Shown piece by piece: positions 7,350-14,802 of a stretch of DNA of 14,802 nt. Made by a program: the position numbers and the translations under genes. How positions within the stretch are numbered: the first letter of the stretch is position 1; the number at the start of each line of letters is the position of its first letter. The stretch lies in NCBI GenBank assembly GCA_017965125.1, contig JAGCQO010000191.1, forward strand, positions 1 to 14,802. Reading direction: 5' to 3'. The notes beneath the pieces were generated by a model that was not told the origin of the DNA, did no database searches, and saw only the letters and a program-made list of their open reading frames with translations. Origin of the DNA: Paludibacteraceae bacterium (lineage in GTDB: Bacteria; Bacteroidota; Bacteroidia; Bacteroidales; Paludibacteraceae).

Positions 7350-8804
7350 ATGGCAGAAAATAATGACGATAAGATAATAGAAGAACTCGCAAACGAGGAA
7401 TATAAATACGGCTTCACGACGGACATAGACACCGACTATATCCCAGCCGGACTCAACGAAGACACCATAAGACTCATCTCCGCAAAGAAGGGCGAACCAG
7501 ACTGGCTGCTGGAGTTCAGGCTCAAGGCCTACAACCAGTGGAAGAAGATGGAGATGCCACACTGGCCTCATCTGGACCTGCCGGAGATCGACTACCAAGC
7601 GATAAAATACTACGCTGCGCCAAAGCAGAAGAAAAGTCCGGAGAGCCTCGACGAGGTTGACCCTGAACTTCTGAAGACATTCGACAAGCTCGGCATCCCA
7701 ATCGAGGAGCAGAAAATGCACGTGGAAATGGCTGTTGACGCCATCATGGACAGTGTGTCGGTGAAGACAACCAACAAAGAGAAACTTGCGGCAGAGGGCA
7801 TTATCTTCTGCTCCATCTCGGAGGCTGTGAAGAACTACCCCGACTTGGTGAAGAAATATCTCGGTACAGTCGTGCCTTACAGCGACAACTTCTTCGCGGC
7901 ACTGAACTCGGCAGTGTTCTCCGACGGCTCGTTCGTCTATATCCCGAAGGGCGTGAGATGCCCGATGGAGCTGTCGTCGTACTTCAGAATAAACGCCATA
8001 AACACCGGACAATTCGAGAGAACGCTGATTGTCGCCGACGACGAGTCGTACGTGAGCTACCTCGAAGGCTGCACAGCACCGGCAAGAGACGAGTACCAGC
8101 TGCATGCGGCAATCGTGGAAATAATCGTCAACGACAGAGCCGAGGTGAAATACTCGACTGTGCAGAACTGGTATCCGGGCGACAAGCAAGGCAAGGGCGG
8201 AGTCTATAACTTCGTGACCAAAAGAGGACTTTGCAAGGACGACGCGAAACTCTCATGGACACAGGTCGAGACGGGTTCGGCGATAACTTGGAAATATCCG
8301 AGCTGCGTGCTGCAAGGCGACAACTCGGTCGGTGAATTCTACTCTGTGGCCGTGACCAACAACTTCCAGCAGGCCGACACCGGAACGAAGATGAGACACC
8401 TCGGCAAGAACACACGCTCGCACATCTGCTCGAAGGGCATCTCGGCCGGAAGAAGCCAGAACAGCTACCGAGGCCTTGTGAGAGTGTCGCCAAACGCCGA
8501 CAACGCACGAAACTTCTCGCAGTGCGACTCGCTGCTGCTGGGCGACAAGTGCGGCGCGCACACATTCCCATACATGGACATACACAACGACACGGCCGTA
8601 GTGGAGCACGAAGCCACAACGTCGAAAATCAGCGACGAGCAGATGTTCTACTGCAACCAGAGAGGAATATCAAACAACAACGCCGTGTCGCTGATTGTGA
8701 ACGGATACGCCAAGGAAGTGCTCAACAAACTGCCTATGGAGTTCGCCGTAGAGGCGCAAAGACTGCTTGAGATAAGCCTTGAGAACACATCATCAGTGGG
8801 ATAA
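7350..8804 (+). CDS. sufB: Fe-S cluster assembly scaffold protein SufB
   Basis: SufB is the main scaffold subunit of the cytosolic SufBC2D complex, on which Fe-S clusters are assembled from cysteine sulfur. The 484-residue product is close to the usual length. The beta-helix core and C-terminal region are intact. C392 (in [17 protein letters not shown]) aligns with the key E. coli C405, and H420 and E421 (in VEHEATTS) align with H433 and E434; I matched these by their 28-residue spacing. [10 protein letters not shown] and [14 protein letters not shown] near the end are also typical. ATG 7350 follows the suf promoter directly. sufC follows after 29 AT-rich bases. Expression is probably shared with sufC, sufD and ispG. 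No iscR or sufR type regulator is in the window. Confidence 0.97.
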   Translation: MAENNDDKIIEELANEEYKYGFTTDIDTDYIPAGLNEDTIRLISAKKGEPDWLLEFRLKAYNQWKKMEMPHWPHLDLPEIDYQAIKYYAAPKQKKSPESLDEVDPELLKTFDKLGIPIEEQKMHVEMAVDAIMDSVSVKTTNKEKLAAEGIIFCSISEAVKNYPDLVKKYLGTVVPYSDNFFAALNSAVFSDGSFVYIPKGVRCPMELSSYFRINAINTGQFERTLIVADDESYVSYLEGCTAPARDEYQLHAAIVEIIVNDRAEVKYSTVQNWYPGDKQGKGGVYNFVTKRGLCKDDAKLSWTQVETGSAITWKYPSCVLQGDNSVGEFYSVAVTNNFQQADTGTKMRHLGKNTRSHICSKGISAGRSQNSYRGLVRVSPNADNARNFSQCDSLLLGDKCGAHTFPYMDIHNDTAVVEHEATTSKISDEQMFYCNQRGISNNNAVSLIVNGYAKEVLNKLPMEFAVEAQRLLEISLENTSSVG

Positions 8805-8833
8805 AAAAACGAAGAAAAATAAAACAACGAAAT

Positions 8834-9589
8834 ATGCTTGAAATAAAAAACCTACACGCCAACATCAACGGCAAAGAGATACTGAAAGGAATAAACCTGA
8901 CCGTCAAGGACGGCGAAGTGCATGCCATCATGGGACCTAACGGTTCGGGAAAGAGCACGCTGTCTTCTGTCATCACCGGCAACCCGGCTTACGAAATAAC
9001 CGAAGGCGAGATAATCTTCAACGGCAAGAACATCGTAGGCATGAGCCCAGAGGACATCTCGAGAGAAGGCGTGTTCCTCAGCTTCCAGTACCCAGTGGAG
9101 ATACCGGGAGTGAGCATGGTGAACTTCATGAGAACAGCCATAAACGAGCACAGAAAGTACAAAGGACTCGACCCACTACCTGCCTCTGAATTCCTCAAAC
9201 TGATGAGAGAGAAGAAGGAGTACGTCGAGCTGGACAACAAACTCGCCAACAGATCGGTGAACGAAGGATTCTCCGGCGGCGAGAAGAAAAGAAACGAGAT
9301 TTTCCAGATGGCTATGCTCGAGCCAAAACTGTCGATTCTCGACGAGACCGACTCCGGCCTGGACATCGACGCGCTGAGAATCGTGGCCAACGGCGTGAAC
9401 AAACTGAAAAGCAAGGATAACTCAACAATCATGATAACACACTACCAGAGACTTTTGGACTACATCGTGCCGGACATCGTGCATGTGCTGTACAAAGGCA
9501 AGATAGTGAAGACCGCAGGCAAGGAGCTGGCTCTTGAACTCGAGGAGAAGGGCTACGACTGGATTAAGAAAGAAGTGGACGGAGAATAA
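8834..9589 (+). CDS. sufC: Fe-S cluster assembly ATPase SufC
   Basis: SufC is the ABC-type ATPase of the SufBC2D complex. Its ATP-driven dimerisation changes the shape of SufB-SufD during cluster assembly; it is soluble and not a transporter. The 251-residue product has a Walker [10 protein letters not shown] (34-42), a Q-loop within [13 protein letters not shown], the signature SGGEKKRNE (147-155), a Walker B ending LDETDSGLD (169-177), in which D170 and E171 are the metal-binding and catalytic residues, and an H-loop in MITHYQRLL. The ETDSGLD form is typical of SufC rather than of transporter ATPases. It lies 29 bases after sufB and 11 bases before sufD, so the three are almost certainly co-transcribed. 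Confidence 0.97.
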   Translation: MLEIKNLHANINGKEILKGINLTVKDGEVHAIMGPNGSGKSTLSSVITGNPAYEITEGEIIFNGKNIVGMSPEDISREGVFLSFQYPVEIPGVSMVNFMRTAINEHRKYKGLDPLPASEFLKLMREKKEYVELDNKLANRSVNEGFSGGEKKRNEIFQMAMLEPKLSILDETDSGLDIDALRIVANGVNKLKSKDNSTIMITHYQRLLDYIVPDIVHVLYKGKIVKTAGKELALELEEKGYDWIKKEVDGE

Positions 9590-9600
9590 AACCGATTAAG

Positions 9601-10968
9601 ATGAGCATAGAAGGACAATATATCGATATATACAAGCAATACTCCGGCGCGATAAAGAAGAACTCTGCCGGTGCGCTCAACGACGTGCGTGATGCTGCGT
9701 TCGAAAGGTTCTCGAAAAGAGGCTTCCCGACGAAAAAGGACGAGGAATACCTCTACACGAACCTGGCTGAATCGTTCGCTCCAGACTTCGGAATGAACAT
9801 CAACGCAGTGGACTTCAACGTCAATCCATACGAGAACGCGCACAGATACGGAGTGCCGGGAATAAACAACAGAATCTACTTCATCATAAACGACCAGTTT
9901 TATGACAAGGAGGAGCAACCCAAGGCGGCAGAACTGCCAGAAGGCGTAATCATCTGCAGCCTGAAGAAAGCCGCCGTTGAGCACAAGGATATTGTGGACA
10001 AGTATTACGGCAAGGCGTCGAAAGACAGCAAGGACGGCTCTGTGGACTTCAACACAGCCTTCTCCGAAGACGGATTCTTCATGTATGTGCCTAAGGGTGT
10101 GAGAATGCCCTACCCTATACAGCTGACATGCCTCATGACAAGCGGCGCCGACCAGCTCGCTACAGGCCGAAGCCTCATAATAATCGAGGACGACGCAGAA
10201 GCGAAGCTCGTCGATAGCATATTCGCGCAGAAGGAGCTGAAGTTCCTGGCGAACAGAGTGACCGAGATATTCGTCGGCAAACGCGCCAAGTACGAGCATT
10301 ACAAGGTGGAGAACACCAAGAGGGACATGACAAACCTGAACCATGTCTTCATAGAGCTCGAGGAAGGATGCAACGTGCTGGTGAATGAGCTGACGCTGCT
10401 GAACGGACTGACACGCAACAACGTGGAAGTGAACTTCAGAGGCAAGGATGCCAACCTCGATCTGTGCGGAATGGCGCTCTGCGACGGCGAGCAGCATTTG
10501 GACACAAACACTATCGTAAACCACTGGGTGGGCGGATGCACAACCAATGAGCTTTACAAGTACGTGATGAACGACAAGTCAACTGGATGCTTCAGCGGAA
10601 CCATAATGGTGGCGCAGGACGCACAGAAGACCAAGGGCATACAGACAAACAAGAGCATCTGCCTGAGCAAGGACGCGAGAATGTACACAAGACCGCACCT
10701 TGAGATTTACGCCGACGACGTGATATGCAACCACGGCGCGACAGTCGGCCAGCTGAACAACGACGAAGTCTTCTACCTGAGGTCGAGAGGAATACCGGAG
10801 TCGGTGGCTAAGATGCTGCTGATGTTCGCATTCGTCAGCGACGTCGAGGAGAAAATCCTCATCCCAGAACTGAAGGACGCCGTCAGAATGATGGTTGAGA
10901 AGAAATTCAAGGGCGAGGTAGAAAGCACATGCAAAGGCTGCTCGTCTATCTCCGCATGCCACTCATAA
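9601..10968 (+). CDS. sufD: Fe-S cluster assembly protein SufD
   Basis: SufD is the SufB paralogue that completes the SufBC2D complex and is implicated in iron entry. The 455-residue product is slightly longer than E. coli SufD (423). It has an N-terminal helical domain, a beta-helix core and the C-terminal block RPHLEIYADDVICNHGATVG. H378 in that block aligns with E. coli H360, the residue implicated at the SufB-SufD interface. FYLRSRGI follows. The last 12 residues, CKGCSSISACHS, contain three cysteines and a histidine in a C-x2-C-x6-C-H arrangement that E. coli SufD lacks. The gene begins 11 bases after sufC and ends 27 bases before ispG. No sufS follows, unlike the arrangement I recall for several Bacteroidota. 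Confidence 0.96.
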   Translation: MSIEGQYIDIYKQYSGAIKKNSAGALNDVRDAAFERFSKRGFPTKKDEEYLYTNLAESFAPDFGMNINAVDFNVNPYENAHRYGVPGINNRIYFIINDQFYDKEEQPKAAELPEGVIICSLKKAAVEHKDIVDKYYGKASKDSKDGSVDFNTAFSEDGFFMYVPKGVRMPYPIQLTCLMTSGADQLATGRSLIIIEDDAEAKLVDSIFAQKELKFLANRVTEIFVGKRAKYEHYKVENTKRDMTNLNHVFIELEEGCNVLVNELTLLNGLTRNNVEVNFRGKDANLDLCGMALCDGEQHLDTNTIVNHWVGGCTTNELYKYVMNDKSTGCFSGTIMVAQDAQKTKGIQTNKSICLSKDARMYTRPHLEIYADDVICNHGATVGQLNNDEVFYLRSRGIPESVAKMLLMFAFVSDVEEKILIPELKDAVRMMVEKKFKGEVESTCKGCSSISACHS

Positions 10969-10995
10969 CAAAGCAACATTCCACTCAGACCTGAT

Positions 10996-12681
10996 ATGAA
11001 CAAAAATTACTGCACAGACTTGTTCAACTACAAAAGAAGAACAACAAGAGAAGTCAGCATAGGAGGCGTGACGCTCGGCGGAAAGAACGAGATCAGGCTG
11101 CAATCAATGACCAACACTAACACTCTTGACACCGACAGCAGTGTGGCTCAGATAAAGCGCATCGCCGATGCTGGCGGCGACTTGGTGAGGCTCACAGCAC
11201 AAGGCGTGAAGGAGGCAGAAAACCTGGAGAATATCCATGAGAAATTAAGGTCTGAGGAATATGACACTCCGCTTGTGGCCGACATACACTTCAACCCGAA
11301 GGCGGCTGAGGAAGCGGCAAAGCACGTCGAGAAAGTCCGAATAAACCCCGGAAACTTCTCGAAGAACACAGACGAGACCGAGGAGAAGCTGAAGAACCTG
11401 CTCGACATCTGCAATGAACACAAGACCGCGCTGAGAATCGGTGTGAACCACGGCTCCTTGGCGCAAAACATAATGGACCGATTCGGCGACACACCGCAAG
11501 GAATGGCTGAGTCGGCAATGGAATACCTGAGACTGTGCCGCAAACTCGGATTTGACAACGTCGTTGTTTCCATGAAGGCATCGAACACGATGGTGATGGT
11601 GGAGAGCGTGCGAATCCTTTGCGCCATGATGAAGGACGAAGGCATGGACTACCCTCTGCACCTCGGCGTAACCGAGGCTGGCAACGGCGAGGACGGCAGA
11701 ATAAAGTCGGCGGCTGGAATCGGCGCACTGCTTGCCGACGGCATCGGCGACACGATAAGAGTGTCGCTGAGCGAGGCGCCAGAAAAGGAAATCCCGGTAG
11801 CAAAGAAACTTGCGGACTATTTCAAGGAAAGAGAAACGGCTGAACCAATAAGCGCGGAGGTTTGCGAGAAATTCACTCCATTCTCGTTCAACAAAAGAAA
11901 GACCAAGGCCGCAAACAACATCGGCGGCGACAACGTGCCTGTGGTCATAACAAGCAACGGCGAGGCCTTCAACGACCCACGCCCCGACTACACAAGCATA
12001 GACCAGCTGAAGCAGACGGTCAACGTCATAGAGACCGACCAGAAAACGGCTTTTGCCGACTGGGCGACATTCTCTGCCGAGGCTAAAAAAGACAACACCG
12101 TCATAATAATAAACTCCATCGGCAAAAACAGCACAGGAGAATACAGAGCCGTAATCCACAAGCTGGAGAACGAAGGCATCGCCACTCCGGTGATACTGAG
12201 AAAGACCTACGACGAGGACGACTTGGAGGGCCTGCAGATAAAAGCCGCTGCCGACATGGGCGTCATGTTCATCGACGGAATGGCCGACGGAATCATGATT
12301 GAGAACGACAACGACAAAATCTCGCAGGAAGACATCAAGAACCTTTCGTTCGGCATACTGCAAGCCACAAGAGCGAGAATCACAAAGACAGAATACATCT
12401 CGTGTCCGGGATGCGGCAGAACGCTGTACGACTTGGAGAACACAATCGCGCAGATAAAGGACCGAACCAAGCACCTGAAGGGTCTGAAAATCGGCATCAT
12501 GGGCTGCATCGTCAACGGCCCGGGCGAAATGGCAGACGCCGACTACGGCTACGTGGGCGCAGGCGTGGGCAAAGTGTCGCTCTACAAACGCAAGGAGTGT
12601 GTCGAGAAGAACATCCCGGCAGAACAGGCTGTCGATAAGCTCATCGCTCTGATAAAGAGCAACGGCGACTGGAAGGAATAG
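10996..12681 (+). CDS. ispG: 4-hydroxy-3-methylbut-2-enyl diphosphate synthase IspG (GcpE), long form
   Basis: IspG makes HMBPP from methylerythritol cyclodiphosphate in the MEP isoprenoid pathway, using a [4Fe-4S] cluster and reduced ferredoxin or flavodoxin. The 561-residue product is the long form. It has an N-terminal TIM barrel (about 15-270, with RLQSMTNTNT and VRINPGNF), an inserted domain (about 280-450) absent from E. coli IspG (about 370 residues) but known from plants, Bacteroidota and others, and the C-terminal Fe-S domain. The ligands are intact: C470 and C473 (SCPGCGRT), C504 and E511 (GCIVNGPGE), with E. coli counterparts C270, C273, C305 and E312. It starts 27 bases after sufD with no terminator between, so it is probably in the suf transcript, placing an Fe-S enzyme next to its assembly genes. 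Confidence 0.96.
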   Translation: MNKNYCTDLFNYKRRTTREVSIGGVTLGGKNEIRLQSMTNTNTLDTDSSVAQIKRIADAGGDLVRLTAQGVKEAENLENIHEKLRSEEYDTPLVADIHFNPKAAEEAAKHVEKVRINPGNFSKNTDETEEKLKNLLDICNEHKTALRIGVNHGSLAQNIMDRFGDTPQGMAESAMEYLRLCRKLGFDNVVVSMKASNTMVMVESVRILCAMMKDEGMDYPLHLGVTEAGNGEDGRIKSAAGIGALLADGIGDTIRVSLSEAPEKEIPVAKKLADYFKERETAEPISAEVCEKFTPFSFNKRKTKAANNIGGDNVPVVITSNGEAFNDPRPDYTSIDQLKQTVNVIETDQKTAFADWATFSAEAKKDNTVIIINSIGKNSTGEYRAVIHKLENEGIATPVILRKTYDEDDLEGLQIKAAADMGVMFIDGMADGIMIENDNDKISQEDIKNLSFGILQATRARITKTEYISCPGCGRTLYDLENTIAQIKDRTKHLKGLKIGIMGCIVNGPGEMADADYGYVGAGVGKVSLYKRKECVEKNIPAEQAVDKLIALIKSNGDWKE

Positions 12682-12687
12682 GCCGCC

Positions 12688-13449
12688 CTACTCGAGAGAC
12701 AATCCCGTAGAATAATAAACGAAACGCAGCTCCTTGAACGCGAACGTGCGCTCTGTGCCGTCGGTCAATCGGAGTTGCAGACATCCTTTCGGAGTGACTC
12801 CGGTGATTATGGCGTTGAAGATGGCGCCGTCGGTTACTGCCATGTACGGATACATCGAGCCGTAGCGGAAAAGTCGCGCCATGTAGTCCTCACGAATCTT
12901 GTCGTCCTCGCCGCTCAGCAACTGATTGTAGCGCACCACGAACTTCGTGCGGAAGACCTTCAGCACATCCTTCAGACGGAACGTCTCGCCGGAGATGAGC
13001 GCCATCGATGTGGCGTTAGGCAGCTCGCTTGGGAAATCCTTCTGGTTCACATTCAGTCCGATGCCGGCAACCGCAGAACTGACCTTGTCGCCAAGGACGG
13101 TCTGGTCGATTATGAAGCCAGCCATTTTGTTGTCGCCGACGTAGATGTCGTTCGGCCATTTTATGTGTGAATCAGGAATCGAGAAGCTGTCGAGAGTGTC
13201 GATAAGCGCCAACGAAACGACTTGCGACAAAAGGAACGACGATGACGCCGGGATGTCAGGGAACAGAGCCATACTGAACAAAAGGTTCTCGCCTTTTGCC
13301 GACTCCCACGTGTTGCCCGTCTGTCCGCGTCCGGCAGTCTGGAAGTCAGCCATGACGACAGTGCCTTCCGCCACTTCCTCTGTGGCTATCAGTCTTGTGA
13401 GATAATCGTTTGTTGATTCGACAGATTTAAGATGTATAATTGAGTCCAT
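12688..13449 (-). CDS. birA: Biotin-[acetyl-CoA-carboxylase] ligase, single-domain type
   Basis: This enzyme activates biotin with ATP and joins it to a lysine of carboxyl-carrier proteins such as AccB. The 253-residue product lacks the N-terminal helix-turn-helix of E. coli BirA, so it should be a ligase only, not a repressor. Motifs are STN (12-14), the nucleotide/biotin loop GRGQTGNTW (40-48), KWPND (97-101) and KMAGF, with K108 aligning with the biotin-binding lysine; GIGLNVNQ follows. A small beta-rich C-terminal domain (about 205-245) is present. It begins 9 bases after the dacB stop, so it is the second gene of a dacB-birA transcription unit. Its stop lies 6 bases from the convergent ispG stop. 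The gene symbol is used by homology of the catalytic domain. Confidence 0.93.
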   Translation of the reverse strand: MDSIIHLKSVESTNDYLTRLIATEEVAEGTVVMADFQTAGRGQTGNTWESAKGENLLFSMALFPDIPASSSFLLSQVVSLALIDTLDSFSIPDSHIKWPNDIYVGDNKMAGFIIDQTVLGDKVSSAVAGIGLNVNQKDFPSELPNATSMALISGETFRLKDVLKVFRTKFVVRYNQLLSGEDDKIREDYMARLFRYGSMYPYMAVTDGAIFNAIITGVTPKGCLQLRLTDGTERTFAFKELRFVYYSTGLSLE

Positions 13450-13458
13450 TTGTTTTTG

Positions 13459-14802
13459 TTATTCAACGACACTAAGAAGGAGGTTCTCTATGGCTTTCTG
13501 CACGTTCGCTCTGACGCCGCTGAAGTTGTTCACCATCACGGCGAAAGCGTATGTTTCACCCTCCCATTCAATATATCCGGCATAGCACTGAGTGCGCGAG
13601 ATGCTTCCGCTCTTGGCGCGAACCTTGCCCTCGAGCTTCGTGCCTTTCAGCAGTTTCTTCACCGTTCCGTTCACGCCGGCTATCGGCAAAGAATCATAAA
13701 ACTCGTCGGAGTATTTAGCCTTGTTCTTTTCGTAAACCAGCAGCGAGACAAAGAAATCGGCAGTTATGGCATTCACGGTTGACAAGCCGCTGCCGTCGAA
13801 CTGCAGAAGGCCTTCGGTGTCTAATCCGCGCGATTTCCAGTATGACTTTATGACATCGGCGCCGGCGTCTGTGTCCGAGCCGAGGTTGTGTCTCGAGCCT
13901 AAATATCTGTACACGTGCTCCGCGTAATGGTTGTTGCTTCGGTGGTTTATGTCAGAGACAATCTCTGAGAGCGCTGGCGACTCTATGACGTGTATTCCCA
14001 CACGCATGTGCCCGCCCTTCTCTTTCTTCCACATCACGTCGGCTTTTCCATTGACCTGTATGCCGTTGCTTTCAAGCTTTTTCTCCAGTTCCTGAGCGAC
14101 CAGGAGCGGCGGGTTGTATATGTCGGACTTCACGTAGAACGCCGACTGGTGGGCTGGCAGAGTTCCGTAGATCGTGCGCTCATTGCTCAGCGGCGCGCCG
14201 AAGAAATATGACTCGTCCGACTTCGTCTTGCCAGCTTTGGCGTACGACTTTATATGGAGGTCTGGCAGTTTCGGGCTGGTGCTTACGACTTCGGCCGTCG
14301 AGCCTACCGCGCCGGTCTTGAACTTCACCACACAAAGGTTGTCATAGACAGACAGAGCGTAAGTTCCTGCGCCGTAGTAGTTTGCAAGATCTTCCCAAAT
14401 CCACTTCGGGCTTACTCCCTGCTGGTTTATGAACGACGCGTCGGCTATGATGTCGCCGTTAATCTCCTCGATGCCCATGCCCTTGATTGCCGTCAGCCAC
14501 TGGCTTAGGAAATTCTGCGTACCCATGTATCTTGAGCCCAAAGTCGGGTCCAGTCCGCCGTAAATGTAGATGTTGCCATTGAGCACGCCGTTGGAAATCT
14601 TGCCGTCGTACTGCAAAACGGTCTCGAATCTGAAGTTCGGCGTCAATGTCTCGAGCGCTGTGGCTGTAGTCACAATCTTCGTTGTGCTGGCTGGTATGGC
14701 GCATGTCTTTGAATGATACTCAGCCACCGTTCTCGATGTTGAGACATCCTTGACCAAAAGGCTTATGTTCGCGCGTCTGAGAGCTGGATTGGAAACGAAT
14801 TC
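13459..14802 (-). CDS. dacB: PBP4-type D-alanyl-D-alanine carboxypeptidase/endopeptidase (5' end outside window)
   Basis: DacB/PBP4 is a periplasmic low-molecular-weight penicillin-binding protein that trims and cleaves peptidoglycan cross-links. The frame is open to the window edge (upstream residues read EFVSNPALRRANISLL), so 448 codons are present. The signal peptide and the first tens of residues are missing. An apparent start at 14757 is a TTG inside conserved sequence and is not real. All three active-site motifs are present: S-x-x-K as STTK in IPASTTKIV (serine codon 14686-14688), S-x-N as SNN (13930-13938), and KTG as KSG (13606-13614). The long stretch between the first two motifs fits the inserted domains II and III of class C PBPs. 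birA follows 9 bases downstream. Confidence 0.95.
   Translation of the reverse strand, partial: EFVSNPALRRANISLLVKDVSTSRTVAEYHSKTCAIPASTTKIVTTATALETLTPNFRFETVLQYDGKISNGVLNGNIYIYGGLDPTLGSRYMGTQNFLSQWLTAIKGMGIEEINGDIIADASFINQQGVSPKWIWEDLANYYGAGTYALSVYDNLCVVKFKTGAVGSTAEVVSTSPKLPDLHIKSYAKAGKTKSDESYFFGAPLSNERTIYGTLPAHQSAFYVKSDIYNPPLLVAQELEKKLESNGIQVNGKADVMWKKEKGGHMRVGIHVIESPALSEIVSDINHRSNNHYAEHVYRYLGSRHNLGSDTDAGADVIKSYWKSRGLDTEGLLQFDGSGLSTVNAITADFFVSLLVYEKNKAKYSDEFYDSLPIAGVNGTVKKLLKGTKLEGKVRAKSGSISRTQCYAGYIEWEGETYAFAVMVNNFSGVRANVQKAIENLLLSVVE

Noticed and set aside
7086..8189. Long open frame on the minus strand opposite sufB (367 codons)
   Set aside because: It lies antisense to a clear, intact sufB and its start crosses the suf promoter and terminator. 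The translation has no recognisable domain. It is explained by the codon bias of the gene on the other strand.
9553..10524. Open frame of 323 codons on the minus strand opposite sufD
   Set aside because: It is antisense to sufD across conserved sequence and has no recognisable domain. It shows the same shadow effect of AGA/GAC/AAC-rich coding.
11245..12474. Long open frame on the minus strand opposite ispG (409 codons)
   Set aside because: It is fully antisense to ispG, whose Fe-S ligands and fold are intact. The product is Val/Leu/Cys/Arg-rich without motifs, typical of a shadow frame.
14797..14802. GAATTC at the window's right edge, considered as a cloning boundary
   Set aside because: A six-base site at a chosen window edge is weak evidence, and the left edge has no matching site. 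The dacB frame simply runs off the end.
1..14802. Search for mobile elements, CRISPR arrays, tRNA/rRNA and defence genes
   Set aside because: No transposase, integrase, direct-repeat array or RNA-gene sequence is visible. All coding space belongs to conserved housekeeping genes plus one secreted FISUMP-SPOR protein.

Overview
This window is a stretch of core chromosome from a member of the Bacteroidota, most likely the order Bacteroidales. The evidence is the gene order (rimP-nusA-infB-cvpA-sufB-sufC-sufD), promoter elements of the Bacteroidota type (TAnnTTTG at -7), AT-rich start regions that mostly lack Shine-Dalgarno sites, the insert-containing long form of IspG, and a secreted FISUMP-type protein. 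Base composition is moderate. Arginine is coded mainly by AGA and isoleucine largely by ATA or ATC, even in translation-factor genes. I cannot name a genus or species.

Layout, left to right. (1) 1-945: 3' part of rmuC, cut by the window edge. (2) 1025-1996: a secreted two-domain protein, with an N-terminal FISUMP-like domain and a C-terminal SPOR (peptidoglycan-binding) domain. (3) 2012-6602: the transcription/translation cluster rimP-nusA-infB, with a good promoter and a strong leader hairpin before rimP and a terminator-like hairpin after infB. (4) 6663-7172: cvpA, a small four-helix membrane protein whose start codon lies directly against the T-run of the infB hairpin; a second strong terminator follows it. 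(5) 7305-12681: sufB-sufC-sufD, the SUF Fe-S scaffold complex, with its own promoter, followed at close spacing by ispG, a [4Fe-4S] enzyme of isoprenoid synthesis. (6) 12688-14802, minus strand: dacB (PBP4-type D,D-carboxypeptidase, 5' end outside the window), then birA (biotin-protein ligase), converging on ispG with only 6 bp between the stop codons.

How the genes work together. rimP, nusA and infB serve 30S maturation, transcript elongation/termination and translation initiation. SufBCD builds Fe-S clusters, and IspG downstream is an obvious client. No cysteine desulfurase (sufS) or SufE/SufU is in the window, although my recollection is that sufS often follows sufD in this phylum. The minus-strand pair serves cell-wall remodelling and biotin attachment.

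I found no mobile element, CRISPR array, tRNA, rRNA or clearly novel multi-gene system. The points most worth a second look are regulatory RNA structures (rimP leader, infB/cvpA junction, nusA-infB spacer), the FISUMP-SPOR protein, the ispG-for-sufS arrangement, and a cysteine-rich SufD tail. There is no gene-free stretch over 300 bases; the longest is 7173-7349, which holds a terminator and the suf promoter.
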